Source of the DNA: Candidatus Melainabacteria bacterium
Lineage (GTDB): Bacteria; Cyanobacteriota; Vampirovibrionia; Obscuribacterales; Obscuribacteraceae
Direction of reading: 5' to 3'
Assembly: GCA_016716405.1 (NCBI GenBank)
Contig: JADJWK010000002.1
Location: 1,320,766-1,384,765 of the forward strand
Length of the DNA: 64,000 nt
In this document: in pieces, positions 1-8,647 of the stretch
How positions within the stretch are numbered: the stretch's first letter is position 1
Layout of the letters: each line of letters begins with the position of its first letter
The notes under the pieces: model-generated
Told to the model about the DNA's origin: nothing
Databases searched by the model: none
The model's input: only the letters and a program-made list of their open reading frames with translations
Translations under genes and position numbers: made by a program

Positions 1-93
1 CGAGCGGCTGGTGAAGAGTAGACGATATTAAGCAGAAGACAACTTAAGACATATGCGTGGCGATTTTGAGATACGAGGTGATTCGAGAGAAGT

Positions 94-2577
94 ATGAGAC
101 TGGCTAGAGAAACCGTCGATTTCAAAATCCTTCTGAAACTGGTTCCGGCTCTCTTTCTCCTCGCCCTGGGCGCTGCCTGCGTGGCACCAGCCGGTGCCGA
201 CGAGAAGCAGAAAGCACCGGTGGCGGTGCTGAATAGCAAGGTCAATGCCGGCACCTATCAGTACCAGCATCTGGGCACCTACGAAAACGACTATTTCGAG
301 TTCAAGCGCACTCTCGGCGCCGCCAACATTCAATTCGACGAAATCTATGACGGCGACCTGGCGGCCGGCAGGTCCAGGCTTGGCGCTTACAAGCTCGTGG
401 TCGTACCTCTTCTGGTAGACATGTCCGCCGATGCCGTCAACGGTCTCACCGAGTACTACCGCGGCGGCGGTCGCGTCTTGATCACCGACGGCGGCGGCCA
501 GCTGCAGCCCGGGGCTGCCTCGGTGGCTTCGCTTTCCGGAGTGAGCCCGGCCGAGTCTGTCACTTTCAAAGAGCCTGCACGGCTTGCCTGGACCGATTCA
601 CCGATTCCGATCAAAGAAGACTTCGCTGTCGGGACCACTGTTTCCAGGCTGAAGATCACAGACGGCTGCAAAACCCTGGCCCGGTGGGAATCCCAGGAGT
701 CCTCCGCAGCCGGCGCCGCCATCGTTCGCAAGAACAATGTCGCTTATTTCGGATGGGCGCCGGGTCTGCAGGGTGAAATCACCGCTAACGCGCGGTTCAT
801 GTCTATGGTCCTGGATGATCTGAGCCCCGGTATCACCCAGGAGGCGGCCGTAAAAATCAGCTTTGCCGAGTACCAGTCCATCAAGGACGAGCTCGATTAC
901 TTGAAGAAACGCACCGAAGAAGCGATCAGCACTGCAAAACAGGCCGAGTTCGCCGTGCCCATGGGCGTTATCCAGAGCAATTTCGATCAGGCCATCAAGC
1001 ATATCGAGCAGTTCCACGAAGCCTATCATGCTCGCCGCTTTGCTGAAGCGGACAATCACCTCGAGAAAGCCAGGAGCCTTCTGGCTATCGCTTTCGGGCA
1101 GTCGATGCCGGTGCGCCCGGTGGAGGCCCGCTCGGTATGGCTCGATCGCGGGACCATCGTCGCCTGCCGCAACGCTCAGGGCATGAAGGCTCTTTTCGAC
1201 AGACTCCAGCGGGCCGGCATCAACGTGGTTTATTTCGAGACCAATAACGCCGGTTTTGTAATGTATCCAGGCAGCAAGTTAACCGATCAGAACCCCGAGA
1301 CCGTCTCCTGGGATCCCATGGGCACAGCAGTCGCCGAGGCGAAGAAGAGGGGCATGGAGATCCATGCCTGGCTCTGGATCTTCAGCGTCGGTAATACCAG
1401 GCACAACCCGATCATCAACAAAGAGCCTGACTATCCCGGCCCGGTCTTGAGCCGGCATGGTTTCGACCTGGCCATGGCCGGCCGCAATGGCGCTCTGGTG
1501 CCGCCACGGCAGACCGAGTTCTGGCTCGACCCCGCCAACAAGAATGCCCGACAGTACATCAAGAATCTGATTACTGAAGTGATCACCCGCTTCCCTGTCG
1601 ACGGCATTCAGCTCGACTATATCCGCTATCCCTTCAATAACAGGGGTTCCGAGATGGGCTTCAACTGGTTAAGCCGGGTCAAGTTCGAGCAGGAGACCGG
1701 TTTTTCCCTGGATAAGCTCGATGACCAGACTCGGGAAATGTTCATAGCCTGGAAGATCCAGCAGGTCAACGAATTCGTCAGGGAAACCTCGGAGCTGGTG
1801 CGAAGCACCAGGCCTGGCCTGCGAATCTCGGCAGCCGTCTACGCCTTCCCCCCCCGCATGAGACGGAATGCCATTCAGCAAGACTGGGAAACCTGGGTGG
1901 CAAACGGCTGGATCGATACACTCAACCCCATGACCTATGCCGAAGACGCCAAGAGTCTTGCGGTAATGGCAGATTTCTGCCGGGAAGCCACCGCCGACAA
2001 GGCTCTCGTCTATCCCGGCCTGGCTATCAGACGTTTCGATGCTGCCGGTCTCATCGAGCAGATAGACCAGGCGCGGGTGAACGGAACCCTGGGTACGACT
2101 ATCTTTGCCGTCGCCCATCTGGACGACAAGAGAATGGATATCCTCAGGGTCGGTCCCTACAGACGCAAGACCCTGCTCACTCCGCAGTCTCAGCCCATTA
2201 GAGCGAGCCGCTTCCTGGTCGATGACTTCGCCGCCATGGTCAATCGCTATCTCCAGGACCCCAGGACCCACATCCTCTCCGACACAGCCAGCACCAATGA
2301 CGTGATCGTCCAGATCGAGGCGATTCAGAAGGCGATGCACGAGCTGCACCCCGACTCCTCCCCCGAGCAGCTCGAGGCCGCCCGAAACGAGATCACCCAT
2401 CTCCACGATACGGTAAAAGAGTGGCTCAGGCTCGAAGCCTTCATCCAGAGAGGATTCAGGGCTCAATATATAGTCAACTATCTCAGCCAGGTCGAGGCCA
2501 TTCTCGCCTATGCCTCCCACCGAGCAATCGTCCAGGCCAATCCGGAGCGCCCGAACCTGGCTGGCGCCAACATGTAG
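94..2577 (+). CDS. GHL10-like (DUF187 / family 10-like) glycosyl hydrolase, secreted
   Basis: An 827-residue protein with an N-terminal hydrophobic signal segment (about residues 11-36, likely cleaved near AGA-DE). Residues 45-240 resemble a glutamine-amidotransferase-like fold with a glycine-rich stretch. A charged helical linker follows (about 255-335), then a TIM-barrel region of the GHL10 type beginning near residue 343 (WLDRGTIV) with the hallmark VDGIQLDYIRYP near 502, where the acidic residue is expected to be catalytic. GHL10 proteins are thought to act on cell-envelope or exopolysaccharide glycans outside the cytoplasm; the substrate cannot be read here. The ATG at 94 follows a purine-rich AGAGAAG. 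The gene is monocistronic and convergent with the RDD gene. Confidence 0.85.
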   Translation: MRLARETVDFKILLKLVPALFLLALGAACVAPAGADEKQKAPVAVLNSKVNAGTYQYQHLGTYENDYFEFKRTLGAANIQFDEIYDGDLAAGRSRLGAYKLVVVPLLVDMSADAVNGLTEYYRGGGRVLITDGGGQLQPGAASVASLSGVSPAESVTFKEPARLAWTDSPIPIKEDFAVGTTVSRLKITDGCKTLARWESQESSAAGAAIVRKNNVAYFGWAPGLQGEITANARFMSMVLDDLSPGITQEAAVKISFAEYQSIKDELDYLKKRTEEAISTAKQAEFAVPMGVIQSNFDQAIKHIEQFHEAYHARRFAEADNHLEKARSLLAIAFGQSMPVRPVEARSVWLDRGTIVACRNAQGMKALFDRLQRAGINVVYFETNNAGFVMYPGSKLTDQNPETVSWDPMGTAVAEAKKRGMEIHAWLWIFSVGNTRHNPIINKEPDYPGPVLSRHGFDLAMAGRNGALVPPRQTEFWLDPANKNARQYIKNLITEVITRFPVDGIQLDYIRYPFNNRGSEMGFNWLSRVKFEQETGFSLDKLDDQTREMFIAWKIQQVNEFVRETSELVRSTRPGLRISAAVYAFPPRMRRNAIQQDWETWVANGWIDTLNPMTYAEDAKSLAVMADFCREATADKALVYPGLAIRRFDAAGLIEQIDQARVNGTLGTTIFAVAHLDDKRMDILRVGPYRRKTLLTPQSQPIRASRFLVDDFAAMVNRYLQDPRTHILSDTASTNDVIVQIEAIQKAMHELHPDSSPEQLEAARNEITHLHDTVKEWLRLEAFIQRGFRAQYIVNYLSQVEAILAYASHRAIVQANPERPNLAGANM

Positions 2578-2611
2578 AAAGGAGGGGGGATGAGCCCTTC
2601 TTTTTGAAACC

Positions 2612-2629
2612 TCAACCGATATCGGTTGA
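2612..2629. repeat. 18-bp perfect palindrome, copy 1
   Basis: The sequence TCAACCGATATCGGTTGA is a perfect inverted repeat. Further copies lie at 7747-7764 and 16832-16849, and flanking half-sites (TTCTGGAA and its complement) extend it to an imperfect palindrome of roughly 36-40 bp. Here it supplies the final codons and TGA stop of the RDD gene read on the minus strand. Confidence 0.9.
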
Positions 2630-3130
2630 AGTTCTGGAAGTGGAGGGATCGGCCTCCGCGATCTGCTCAGGCTCGGCTTCCGCTTTTCTCAGGACCAGGG
2701 TCTGGGCGATGATGTCGTGGAGCGCCTGCTTCTGAGCGGTGAAGTCGGCGATTATGAAACCGAGAAAGAAAAGGAAGCCTGAAAGAAATTTGGCTGCCAT
2801 CCTTCCCAGGGCTTTGAGGAAGGAGATTCTCTGCCCGTTCATGTCGGTGACTCTGATATCCATAAGAATTTTGCCAGGTGTGGCCTGGATTTGCGAGCTT
2901 TCGAAGCCGGCGAAATAGGCGATGAAGACCAGGGCGCCTACAAATATGCCTGCCAGGTTGTATCCCCGGTTGGCTGTGTTCTCGTCCAGGGCGAAGGCGG
3001 TGAAGGCGGTGTAGAGGATCAGGGCGACCATGATCCCGACCGCCAGGGTGGCGAGCATTACCAGGACGAAGTCTATGGACCAGGCCTGGAGCCTGCGCCA
3101 GAATCCGGCATAGTTGAACTTATCGACCAT
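2612..3130 (-). CDS. RDD family membrane protein
   Basis: A 172-residue integral membrane protein. It opens with YAGFWRRLQAWSIDFVLVML, which carries the Arg and Asp pattern that gives the RDD family its name, and has about three further hydrophobic spans (roughly residues 45-75, 60-80 and 115-130). RDD proteins are poorly characterised; some have been linked to ion or solute transport, but no substrate can be assigned. The last residues (TSTDIG, then stop) are encoded by the 18-bp palindromic repeat, so the element seems to have created or replaced the original C-terminus. Convergent with the glycosidase gene and divergent from the gene at 3240. Confidence 0.8.
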   Translation of the reverse strand: MVDKFNYAGFWRRLQAWSIDFVLVMLATLAVGIMVALILYTAFTAFALDENTANRGYNLAGIFVGALVFIAYFAGFESSQIQATPGKILMDIRVTDMNGQRISFLKALGRMAAKFLSGFLFFLGFIIADFTAQKQALHDIIAQTLVLRKAEAEPEQIAEADPSTSRTSTDIG

Positions 3131-3239
3131 AATAGAATTCTAGCTTGTAACAAGCTCGGTGCCCGGGAGTTTGCCAGCTCGCAAGCAGGGGAAAGATGCA
3201 TAGGGAGGCTCATTGTCGGGCTGTTGCGGGGGTTAGGCT

Positions 3240-4034
3240 ATGGGACTCAAAGAGAAATGCCTTCTAGTTTTGATTGCCATAATGGCTATCGCCCTTGTTC
3301 CTGAAGCCATCAACCACTTCAAGACCAGGGTGACCTGGGAGAGCTATAGCGACGAGGGGCGGCGCCTGGTTAAGTTCGGCGATCCCGAGAAGACCGTTGA
3401 GTATTTCAAGACCGAATCCCAGAAGGTCCTGCGGGAGGGTAAGAGCAGCGACCCGCGTTATATCGCCACCCTGGAAGGCATGGCTATGGGCTATGAAAAG
3501 CAGGGGCTCTATTTGAGCGCTCTCGATCAGGTAGGTGAAGCCCTCGATACGCTCAATGGTGCATTCTTCAAAGACCGGGTTCGGATCGGCCAGGTTATGG
3601 AACTGAAAGCTGATATCCTCGATGCGAAAGGGGAGCCTGGCACCGCCAGTAGTATCCGTTCCCAGATCAAGGAATTGACTCCGTGGTGGCAGTGGTTCTG
3701 GAGTTGTTTTATCATCGCTTTCGCCACAGAGGCTTTGTATCTCGCCAATGTGCTTGCCCGTCCCGATGATATCGAATGGAGCCATTTCAAAGTCGACCAT
3801 GCCATGGTCTATGTGTGGTCGGTATTGATCGCCACCGTAGGCATGATCCGCGGGCTACTGATGCAGGGTATGTCCTGGGATATGGCACTGTTTCTGGGGA
3901 TGGGCATTTCACTTGCGGCTTTCCCCGCCTTGTTCGGTGCCGTGCTCGCCTGCGCCGAGAATCTCTCGCCAATGGATAGCCGCAAGCTCCTCGAGCCCCC
4001 GAGCCGCAGCCACAAGCGTAGCGAGAGCCTCTAG
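3240..4034 (+). CDS. Hypothetical protein with TPR-like N-terminus and three membrane spans
   Basis: A 264-residue protein not recognised as a named family. It begins with a hydrophobic segment (about residues 5-20), followed by a helical region with TPR-like spacing (about 35-135: YFKTESQKVL, YEKQGLYLSALDQVGEAL). The C-terminal half has three likely transmembrane helices (about 145-165, 180-200, 210-230). It may be an envelope protein that displays a TPR scaffold, but no function follows from sequence. Its stop codon lies inside the first unit of a tandem duplication at 4020-4111, so the last codons may have been altered by it. Confidence 0.65.
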   Translation: MGLKEKCLLVLIAIMAIALVPEAINHFKTRVTWESYSDEGRRLVKFGDPEKTVEYFKTESQKVLREGKSSDPRYIATLEGMAMGYEKQGLYLSALDQVGEALDTLNGAFFKDRVRIGQVMELKADILDAKGEPGTASSIRSQIKELTPWWQWFWSCFIIAFATEALYLANVLARPDDIEWSHFKVDHAMVYVWSVLIATVGMIRGLLMQGMSWDMALFLGMGISLAAFPALFGAVLACAENLSPMDSRKLLEPPSRSHKRSESL

Positions 4035-4111
4035 CTCGAACGGAGCGTTTAAACCAGATCAGTGAGAGCCTCTGCTCGAACGGAGCGTTTAAACCAGATC
4101 AGCGAGAGCCT
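4020..4111. repeat. 40-bp direct tandem duplication across a stop codon
   Basis: Two near-identical units (4020-4060 and 4061-4100) read GCGAGAGCCTCT, then GCTCGAACGGAGCG, then TTTAAACCAGATC, and differ by one base and one indel. A partial third unit starts at 4101. The first unit contains the TAG stop of the upstream gene. Confidence 0.9.
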
Positions 4112-4273
4112 TCAGTTTCATTTTTTTGCGGAGCTGTCCAGAACTTTCGGCTACCGCATATAGTCAGGTATGGCAACCAGGCGGCTGTTTTAACAAATAT
4201 GAAGAACCAGTAATAGCCAGGTACCGGCTCACCCCCCGGCAATGAAACCAGAGTGGAATCAGGGGGATGAACC

Positions 4274-5251
4274 ATGGTGCTCGATTTCGCCGAGCCTTCG
4301 CTTGCTCAAGCTGATACCAGTAAGGGTGACGGTCTCGCCAGTATCGATCAATTCAAGCTCACCCTGGGCGATATCGATCGGCAGATGGAGGCGCATGAGA
4401 AGTCTGAGCAGTCCGAGAGCTATCTCGGCAGAGCTTTCGACTTCATCTGGCGGCAGGACGAGAATTCGCTCGAGAAGCTCAGGGAGATGCGCGCCCGGGT
4501 CGAGGATTTGCAGAAGCGAGGATTTGCAGAAGAAGAATTATCCGGGCGCCCCCGAGAAGATGCGGGTGGATGTGCGCCGGCAGATCGAGAAGGACGGCAA
4601 GGCGGTCAGGCTCCAGGAGAGTATCAATTTTTATGGTGACACCACTCTAAAGGTAGCCGGGATTTTTGTGGGGGGTCCAGTGGGCTGGGCCGCTACCGGG
4701 GCTCTCTATGCTCTCGATAGCGCCCGCCCAGAGGACTCGATCGAGCACCAGGTAGTGGACGCGGCCCTGGGTGCCGCGGAGGGGGTGCTCCTCAAGGGCG
4801 CCTTTGGTGTTGTCCGTGGTGCGGCGATTCCGATTGCCGGCTGTGGCTATGGGCGTGACCAGCAGGTTTCTCGATAGCTCGCTCGACCGCCATACCTATT
4901 TGCATTCCGAAACCGGCATGGAAACTCACCGGCGCCGACGGCTCCACCTGGACGGTGAAGCCTTCCATCTTCGATAAGACCTATTCGCCGGTTCCGGGTC
5001 AGGAAGGCGTCTTTATGAAGACCGCCATCACCAGAGCCATGCAGCTCGATACGCCGACAAAAGTTGAGACCCTGAAGGGAACCGGCAGCGGTGTCTCCGG
5101 TGACTATCTGGTAATTGGTGCGGAAGGCGAGAAGTATATCGTGCCGAAAGCGACTTTCGATGGACGGTACTCGCCGGTCTCTCCTGGTTCAGGTTCAGGG
5201 TCCGAATCAGGTTCAGGTTCTGGTTCAGGGTCCGAATCAGATTCAGGGTGA
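4274..5251 (+). pseudogene. Broken toxin-like or envelope protein gene with three frameshifts
   Basis: A reading frame starts at the ATG at 4274 behind AGGGGGATG and continues through three frames. Segment 1 is MVLDFAEPSL to EDLQKR. Segment 2 is NYPGAPEKM to about KGAFGVV and is hydrophobic, rich in Gly and Ala. Segment 3 holds MGVTSRFLDSSLDRH. Segment 4 is TGADGSTWTVKPSIF to KYIVPKATF and has a PGDYL-like motif (SGDYLVIGAEG). The first break is caused by a 16-bp tandem duplication (CGAGGATTTGCAGAAG at 4501-4516 and 4517-4532); removing one copy rejoins the frames. The other two need a single-base change near 4820-4850 and 4918. A restored protein would be about 324 residues and end in a Gly-Ser-Glu tail. 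The hydrophobic middle vaguely resembles that of the toxin-like gene at 43286. Function unknown. Confidence 0.7.
4501..4532. repeat. 16-bp tandem duplication causing a frameshift
   Basis: CGAGGATTTGCAGAAG occurs twice back to back. Sixteen bases shift the frame by one, and removing one copy joins EDLQK to KNYPGAPEK in a single frame. This is a replication-slippage type of lesion. Confidence 0.9.
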
Positions 5252-5291
5252 GGGTCAGGTTCAGATTGTGGTCAGGATCGCGAAAACAAGA

Positions 5292-5318
5292 GAGACCTTC
5301 GAGCAAAACGAAGGCCTC
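5292..5318 (-). terminator. Possible terminator hairpin
   Basis: The stem GAGACCTTCG / CGAAGGCCTC (one mismatch) closes a 7-base loop. On the minus strand it is followed by a short T-rich stretch. It lies downstream of the gene at 5368-5964, which it could terminate. The T-tract is weak, so confidence is modest. Confidence 0.4.
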
Positions 5319-5367
5319 TGAAGGAGGAACAATTTGATCCCTTGTATCTTCCTAGCTTGTCTCCAGC

Positions 5368-5964
5368 TTAATAGTTGGAGTTCCAGTCACGGGTCGGAAA
5401 CGGAGCCGGGGTAGGCTGTTGTTGAACAGGCTGAACCTCGACCACCGGTTGCGGAGGTGCTGGCGGCGCGAAGGAAGTCTGGGGCTCGGGCTGCTGCTGG
5501 TGTATTTGCACCTGCTGCTGCTGCCATGCGGCCAGATTGAAATTCTTGAAGGATTCTTCAATAATTCCGGCTTTCTCGCGAAGCAGATACTCGATGTAGT
5601 CGCCGCGGCTCATTCTGGAAGCTGCGACTTGCTCATCGAGCAGTCTGTGCGCCATAGGGGTCACGCATACGGCAGTTGTCGTGCCACGGTTCTTTCCGAA
5701 GAAAAAGGACTTGGCACCGCCTTTGGGACCGGTTTGCTTCAGAGAGGCAGGCAGTCTCAAAGGAGGCATGCCGGCACGCTCACGAATGAGCATTTCGACG
5801 TAGTCACCGTTGGACACGCTAGCATTGGCTGCTTGTTCTTTGAGCAATTGGCGACCCAGGGCGGTCAAGTTGAAAGAGACCGAACCCGACTCTTTGCCAG
5901 GAAAACGCGAACGCCGTGGCGATGTTGTTTTGGGTGTGGTGTTATTTTGGACCGTTGTGTTCAT
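5368..5964 (-). CDS. Hypothetical protein with two RHH-like repeats and Pro/Gln-rich tail
   Basis: A 198-residue protein. It contains two internally homologous blocks, about residues 28-65 (SFNLTALGRQLLKEQA, then GDYVEMLIRERAG) and 93-130 (AVCVTPMAHRLLDEQVA, then GDYIEYLLREKAG). Each has a beta-strand plus two-helix pattern like the ribbon-helix-helix fold. The C-terminal 60 residues are Gln- and Pro-rich and look disordered. A DNA-binding single-chain RHH pseudo-dimer is a reasonable inference but unproved. The long region upstream (420 bp) would hold its promoter. Confidence 0.65.
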   Translation of the reverse strand: MNTTVQNNTTPKTTSPRRSRFPGKESGSVSFNLTALGRQLLKEQAANASVSNGDYVEMLIRERAGMPPLRLPASLKQTGPKGGAKSFFFGKNRGTTTAVCVTPMAHRLLDEQVAASRMSRGDYIEYLLREKAGIIEESFKNFNLAAWQQQQVQIHQQQPEPQTSFAPPAPPQPVVEVQPVQQQPTPAPFPTRDWNSNY

Positions 5965-6384
5965 TTATATTTTTTGGGCGCTGCTTCCGCTTCTTTTCTT
6001 TTGATTGGTTACGGTTGCTTAGCCTCTCCTCCTTTGCAAATAACACGGAATCCGACTGGTACAGCAATTAGTGAATTTGGCAGCGAATGCCACCACTTCC
6101 AACGCACGGTCATCGACATATTGAGATCAATTTGCCAATGCTTGGTGGGTAGCCGGTTGACTCATGACTTCTCATTTGCCAACACAATCTAGAGGAAATC
6201 CTCCACAGTCAATTCCGTTATCGCACATTCAAAAAACGTGGGTTTCTGGAATTGAACCTGGCAACCCTTTCCAAGACCTTGATTATAGAGCAAAAGTTAC
6301 CGTTTTATGCGGTAGTCATGTATTACGTTCTTTTCATAGATTCAGGGTTTCCAGCGCATGACATGGGGGTCTAGCCAATAGTCC
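5965..6384. other. 420-bp intergenic region, no gene seen
   Basis: No convincing reading frame, RNA gene or strong hairpin was seen. It is more AT-rich than its surroundings and separates the 5' end of the RHH-like gene from the 3' end of the PAP2-like gene. Confidence 0.6.
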
Positions 6385-6936
6385 TCAGCTCAGGAAGTAT
6401 TGAATAGTCAGGATATTGAACGCATACGCGAGGATAGATCCCAGGGCGGCACCTACCAGAACCTCGAAAGGCGTGTGTCCTAGGAATTCTTTAATACGCT
6501 CCGAGCTGAGATGCGGGTGCTCCGAGAAGAGTTCTTCCATCATTTCATTGAGAACTTTGGCCTGCAGCCCGACGGTCCGTCTGACGCCGGCAGCGTCATA
6601 CATGACGATCATGGCCAGGCAAAGTGCGATGGCAAATGAGACAGAATTAAACCCTTCGATGAGCCCCACGGAGACTGCCATCCCCATAGTGCAGCAGCTA
6701 TGGCTCGAGGGCATGCCGCCGGTTTGAGCCATCATACGCAGGTCGAGCTTGCCGGTGGTGAAGAGCTTTCCGACTATCTTCACCGACTGGGCGATGAAAC
6801 TGCAGAGCACCGTAACCAGTATTACCTGCCATCCTCGCGAATCCGCTCCGCCTGCGGCAGCCGCCACGGCATGACCGGCATCGCCGAAAGTGAAGCTCGA
6901 GAAGACATTGCTCAAAAGTGATAAATCCAGGTCCAA
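6385..6936 (-). CDS. Divergent PAP2 family membrane protein
   Basis: About 183 residues if it starts at the TTG at 6936, which has a good AGAGGAAGGAAC ribosome site; a longer frame back to 7023 would overlap the preceding gene. The protein matches the divergent PAP2 (acid phosphatase / vanadium haloperoxidase-related) family of cyanobacteria and plants. It has the core MMAQTGGMPSSHS motif, four or five hydrophobic helices, YDAAGVRRTVGLQAKVLN, and LGHTPFEVLVGAALG with the second conserved His. The family is inferred to act on membrane lipid phosphates but is largely uncharacterised. It lies 15 bp downstream of the prenyl diphosphate synthase, so dephosphorylation of a prenyl or lipid phosphate is an attractive but unproved role. 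Confidence 0.85.
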   Translation of the reverse strand: MDLDLSLLSNVFSSFTFGDAGHAVAAAAGGADSRGWQVILVTVLCSFIAQSVKIVGKLFTTGKLDLRMMAQTGGMPSSHSCCTMGMAVSVGLIEGFNSVSFAIALCLAMIVMYDAAGVRRTVGLQAKVLNEMMEELFSEHPHLSSERIKEFLGHTPFEVLVGAALGSILAYAFNILTIQYFLS

Positions 6937-6950
6937 CTTAGTTCCTTCCT

Positions 6951-7997
6951 CTAGTGAGTCCTCTGTATGGCGAAATCCAGAAGCCCGGGCAGAGCATCGA
7001 AATCGGCAGGCATCAGATCGCATTCCTTCAATACCTTCCTGCCTTCCTCTTTCAATTCCTCGAGTTTCTGCCTGGCGCCGTCCACACCGAACAGACGAAT
7101 CCAGGTTGCCTTGTCCGCCGCCTGGTCCTTTCCAGGCGTTTTACCCAGGGTCTTCGAGTCCCCGGTCACATCAAGTAGATCGTCAGCGATCTGGAAAGCC
7201 AGCCCCACAATCCCGCCAAAACGCTCCATGCCTGCGAGCTGCACCGGTGAAGCCCCGACAAGCCGAGCCCCGGACCAGAGCGAGAAAGTAATCAGAGCAG
7301 CCGTCTTGCCCCGGTGAATCTTCTCCACGACCTCCAGGTCTATGACCCCTGTTTTCGGATTTCTTTCCGCATTGCTCTGCTGACACGACCCGGAAAGCCC
7401 ATCCTTATCTATATGCTTTAGATCGGCATTGCCGGTATAGATCAGATCGAATATCTGTCCGCCCACCATACCCCCGGCGCCGGTGGCGTCCACCAGTCTC
7501 TCCACCACATCGATAAGCACCTCCCGGTCCACCGATCTGTCAGTCGAGGTTAGAAGGGTCTTCACTGCCTGCATCAAGAGCGCATCCCCGGCAAGCAGCG
7601 CGACGGCCTCGCCGAAAACAACATGATTGGTGGGCTGTCCTCTTCTGAGATCGTCGTTGTCAAGACAGGGGAGATCATCGTGGATGAGGCTCATGGCGTG
7701 GATCATCTCGATGGAGCAAGCGCAAGGAAGCACCATTTTCAGGACCTCAACCGATATCGGTTGAGATCTGGAAACAGTAGAGGCAGCTGCCAGGCAGAGC
7801 ACCGCTCGGATGCGTTTTCCGCTTGACAACACCGAATAACGCATACTCTTCCAGAGAAGCTCCGGCTCGGAAGGGGCCAGGAGCTCGTCGAGTTTGCGGT
7901 CCACGAGGGTGCGGCTTTCTTCGAAGTAGCTCTTGAAGTCGAAGGTCGATTTCTCTCTGGTGCTCAAGGCCATCTGTCCTGACTCATTTGCCTCCAA
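6951..7997 (-). CDS. Geranylgeranyl/farnesyl diphosphate synthase (polyprenyl synthetase)
   Basis: A 348-residue trans-isoprenyl diphosphate synthase, which condenses IPP with allylic diphosphates in the cytoplasm. The first Asp-rich motif DDLPCLD is at residues 107-113, followed by LRRGQPTNHVVFGEAVALLAGDALL, and the second is DDLLD near 278. The motif GKRIRAVLCLAAA is conserved. Residues 79-85 (QPISVEV) are encoded by the 18-bp palindromic repeat and replace the usual short GG-DP loop before the conserved CSIEMIH helix, so the repeat entered in frame. A second insertion (about 160-175, GLSGSCQQSNAERN) is also longer than usual. The 5' end overlaps the upstream membrane protein gene by 14 bases, suggesting an operon with it and the PAP2 gene. 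Confidence 0.92.
   Translation of the reverse strand: MEANESGQMALSTREKSTFDFKSYFEESRTLVDRKLDELLAPSEPELLWKSMRYSVLSSGKRIRAVLCLAAASTVSRSQPISVEVLKMVLPCACSIEMIHAMSLIHDDLPCLDNDDLRRGQPTNHVVFGEAVALLAGDALLMQAVKTLLTSTDRSVDREVLIDVVERLVDATGAGGMVGGQIFDLIYTGNADLKHIDKDGLSGSCQQSNAERNPKTGVIDLEVVEKIHRGKTAALITFSLWSGARLVGASPVQLAGMERFGGIVGLAFQIADDLLDVTGDSKTLGKTPGKDQAADKATWIRLFGVDGARQKLEELKEEGRKVLKECDLMPADFDALPGLLDFAIQRTH
7747..7764. repeat. 18-bp palindrome, copy 2, inside the prenyl synthase gene
   Basis: TCAACCGATATCGGTTGA lies within codons 78-84 of the prenyl diphosphate synthase and keeps the frame open. The flanks TTTTCAGGACC and GATCTGGAAAC extend the inverted repeat. Confidence 0.9.
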
Positions 7998-8643
7998 AAA
8001 TGGACTTCACTGTCTTCAGGGCTTTCAGTCCTGAGAGACCCCATTTGAGGAGATTCTTCTCTTTGGCCATGAGGAGATTGATCACCGGCATCAGATCCTT
8101 GAACATGTCGATGCCTGTGAGCACCTCTTCTTTATTGGTGCCTGCCAGCTTCTCGTTGAGCTGTTTGATTTCCTGGCGGTAATAAGGAAGATTGAACCGG
8201 GCGAAGTCGCGCCCGAGGAAAGCCAGCTCTTCGAATTCTTCGAGGTCGCGCTTGATCTTCTTGTAGTAGATTCCTGCTGCGATCAGGGCCACTGAAGAGG
8301 AGACGGTCAGATAGATGAAAATAATCTTGGCTGAATCGAGCCAGACCCGGCCGGTGGGCTCTCCTTTTGATTCGATATAAAAACGAAAGGCGATGGGCAG
8401 ACCGAGGATGGTGAGGATCAAAAGAACGATCCAGGGGATATAGCGCAGATAACGGGAGGGTCTGAACCCGGCGAAGGTCCAGAACAGGAGCGAGAGCTTG
8501 CCGAATTGCTCCGGGTGCTCGCTTATGCGAATGGGCGCGGCGATTTCGGCGACTGTCTCGCGCGCATTTTTGCCGGCGTCTCCCGCCTGACCAGCTCTAC
8601 CCAGCTCCATGGGCACTTTTTTCGAATTGTCGTCTTTGACCAT
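7984..8643 (-). CDS. Hypothetical membrane protein
   Basis: A 219-residue protein of no recognised family. It has a charged N-terminus, then two clear transmembrane helices (about residues 75-97, IPWIVLLILTILGLPIAF, and 118-140, KIIFIYLTVSSSVALIAAGIYY), followed by a cytoplasm-like helical C-terminal half rich in Lys and Glu (residues 145-219). The 3' end overlaps the start of the prenyl synthase, so the two are probably co-translated. Only 4 bp separate it from the acyl-CoA dehydrogenase stop upstream, so it may belong to the same transcription unit. Confidence 0.65.
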   Translation of the reverse strand: MVKDDNSKKVPMELGRAGQAGDAGKNARETVAEIAAPIRISEHPEQFGKLSLLFWTFAGFRPSRYLRYIPWIVLLILTILGLPIAFRFYIESKGEPTGRVWLDSAKIIFIYLTVSSSVALIAAGIYYKKIKRDLEEFEELAFLGRDFARFNLPYYRQEIKQLNEKLAGTNKEEVLTGIDMFKDLMPVINLLMAKEKNLLKWGLSGLKALKTVKSIFGGK

Positions 8644-8647
8644 GGTC

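Noticed and set aside
1669..2520. 283-codon minus-strand frame inside the glycosidase gene
   Set aside because: Fully contained antisense to a conserved GHL10-like domain, with no family features.
4020..4111. Mobile element end or attachment site reading of the 40-bp repeat
   Set aside because: It is a simple tandem duplication with no inverted ends, transposase or distant copy in the window.
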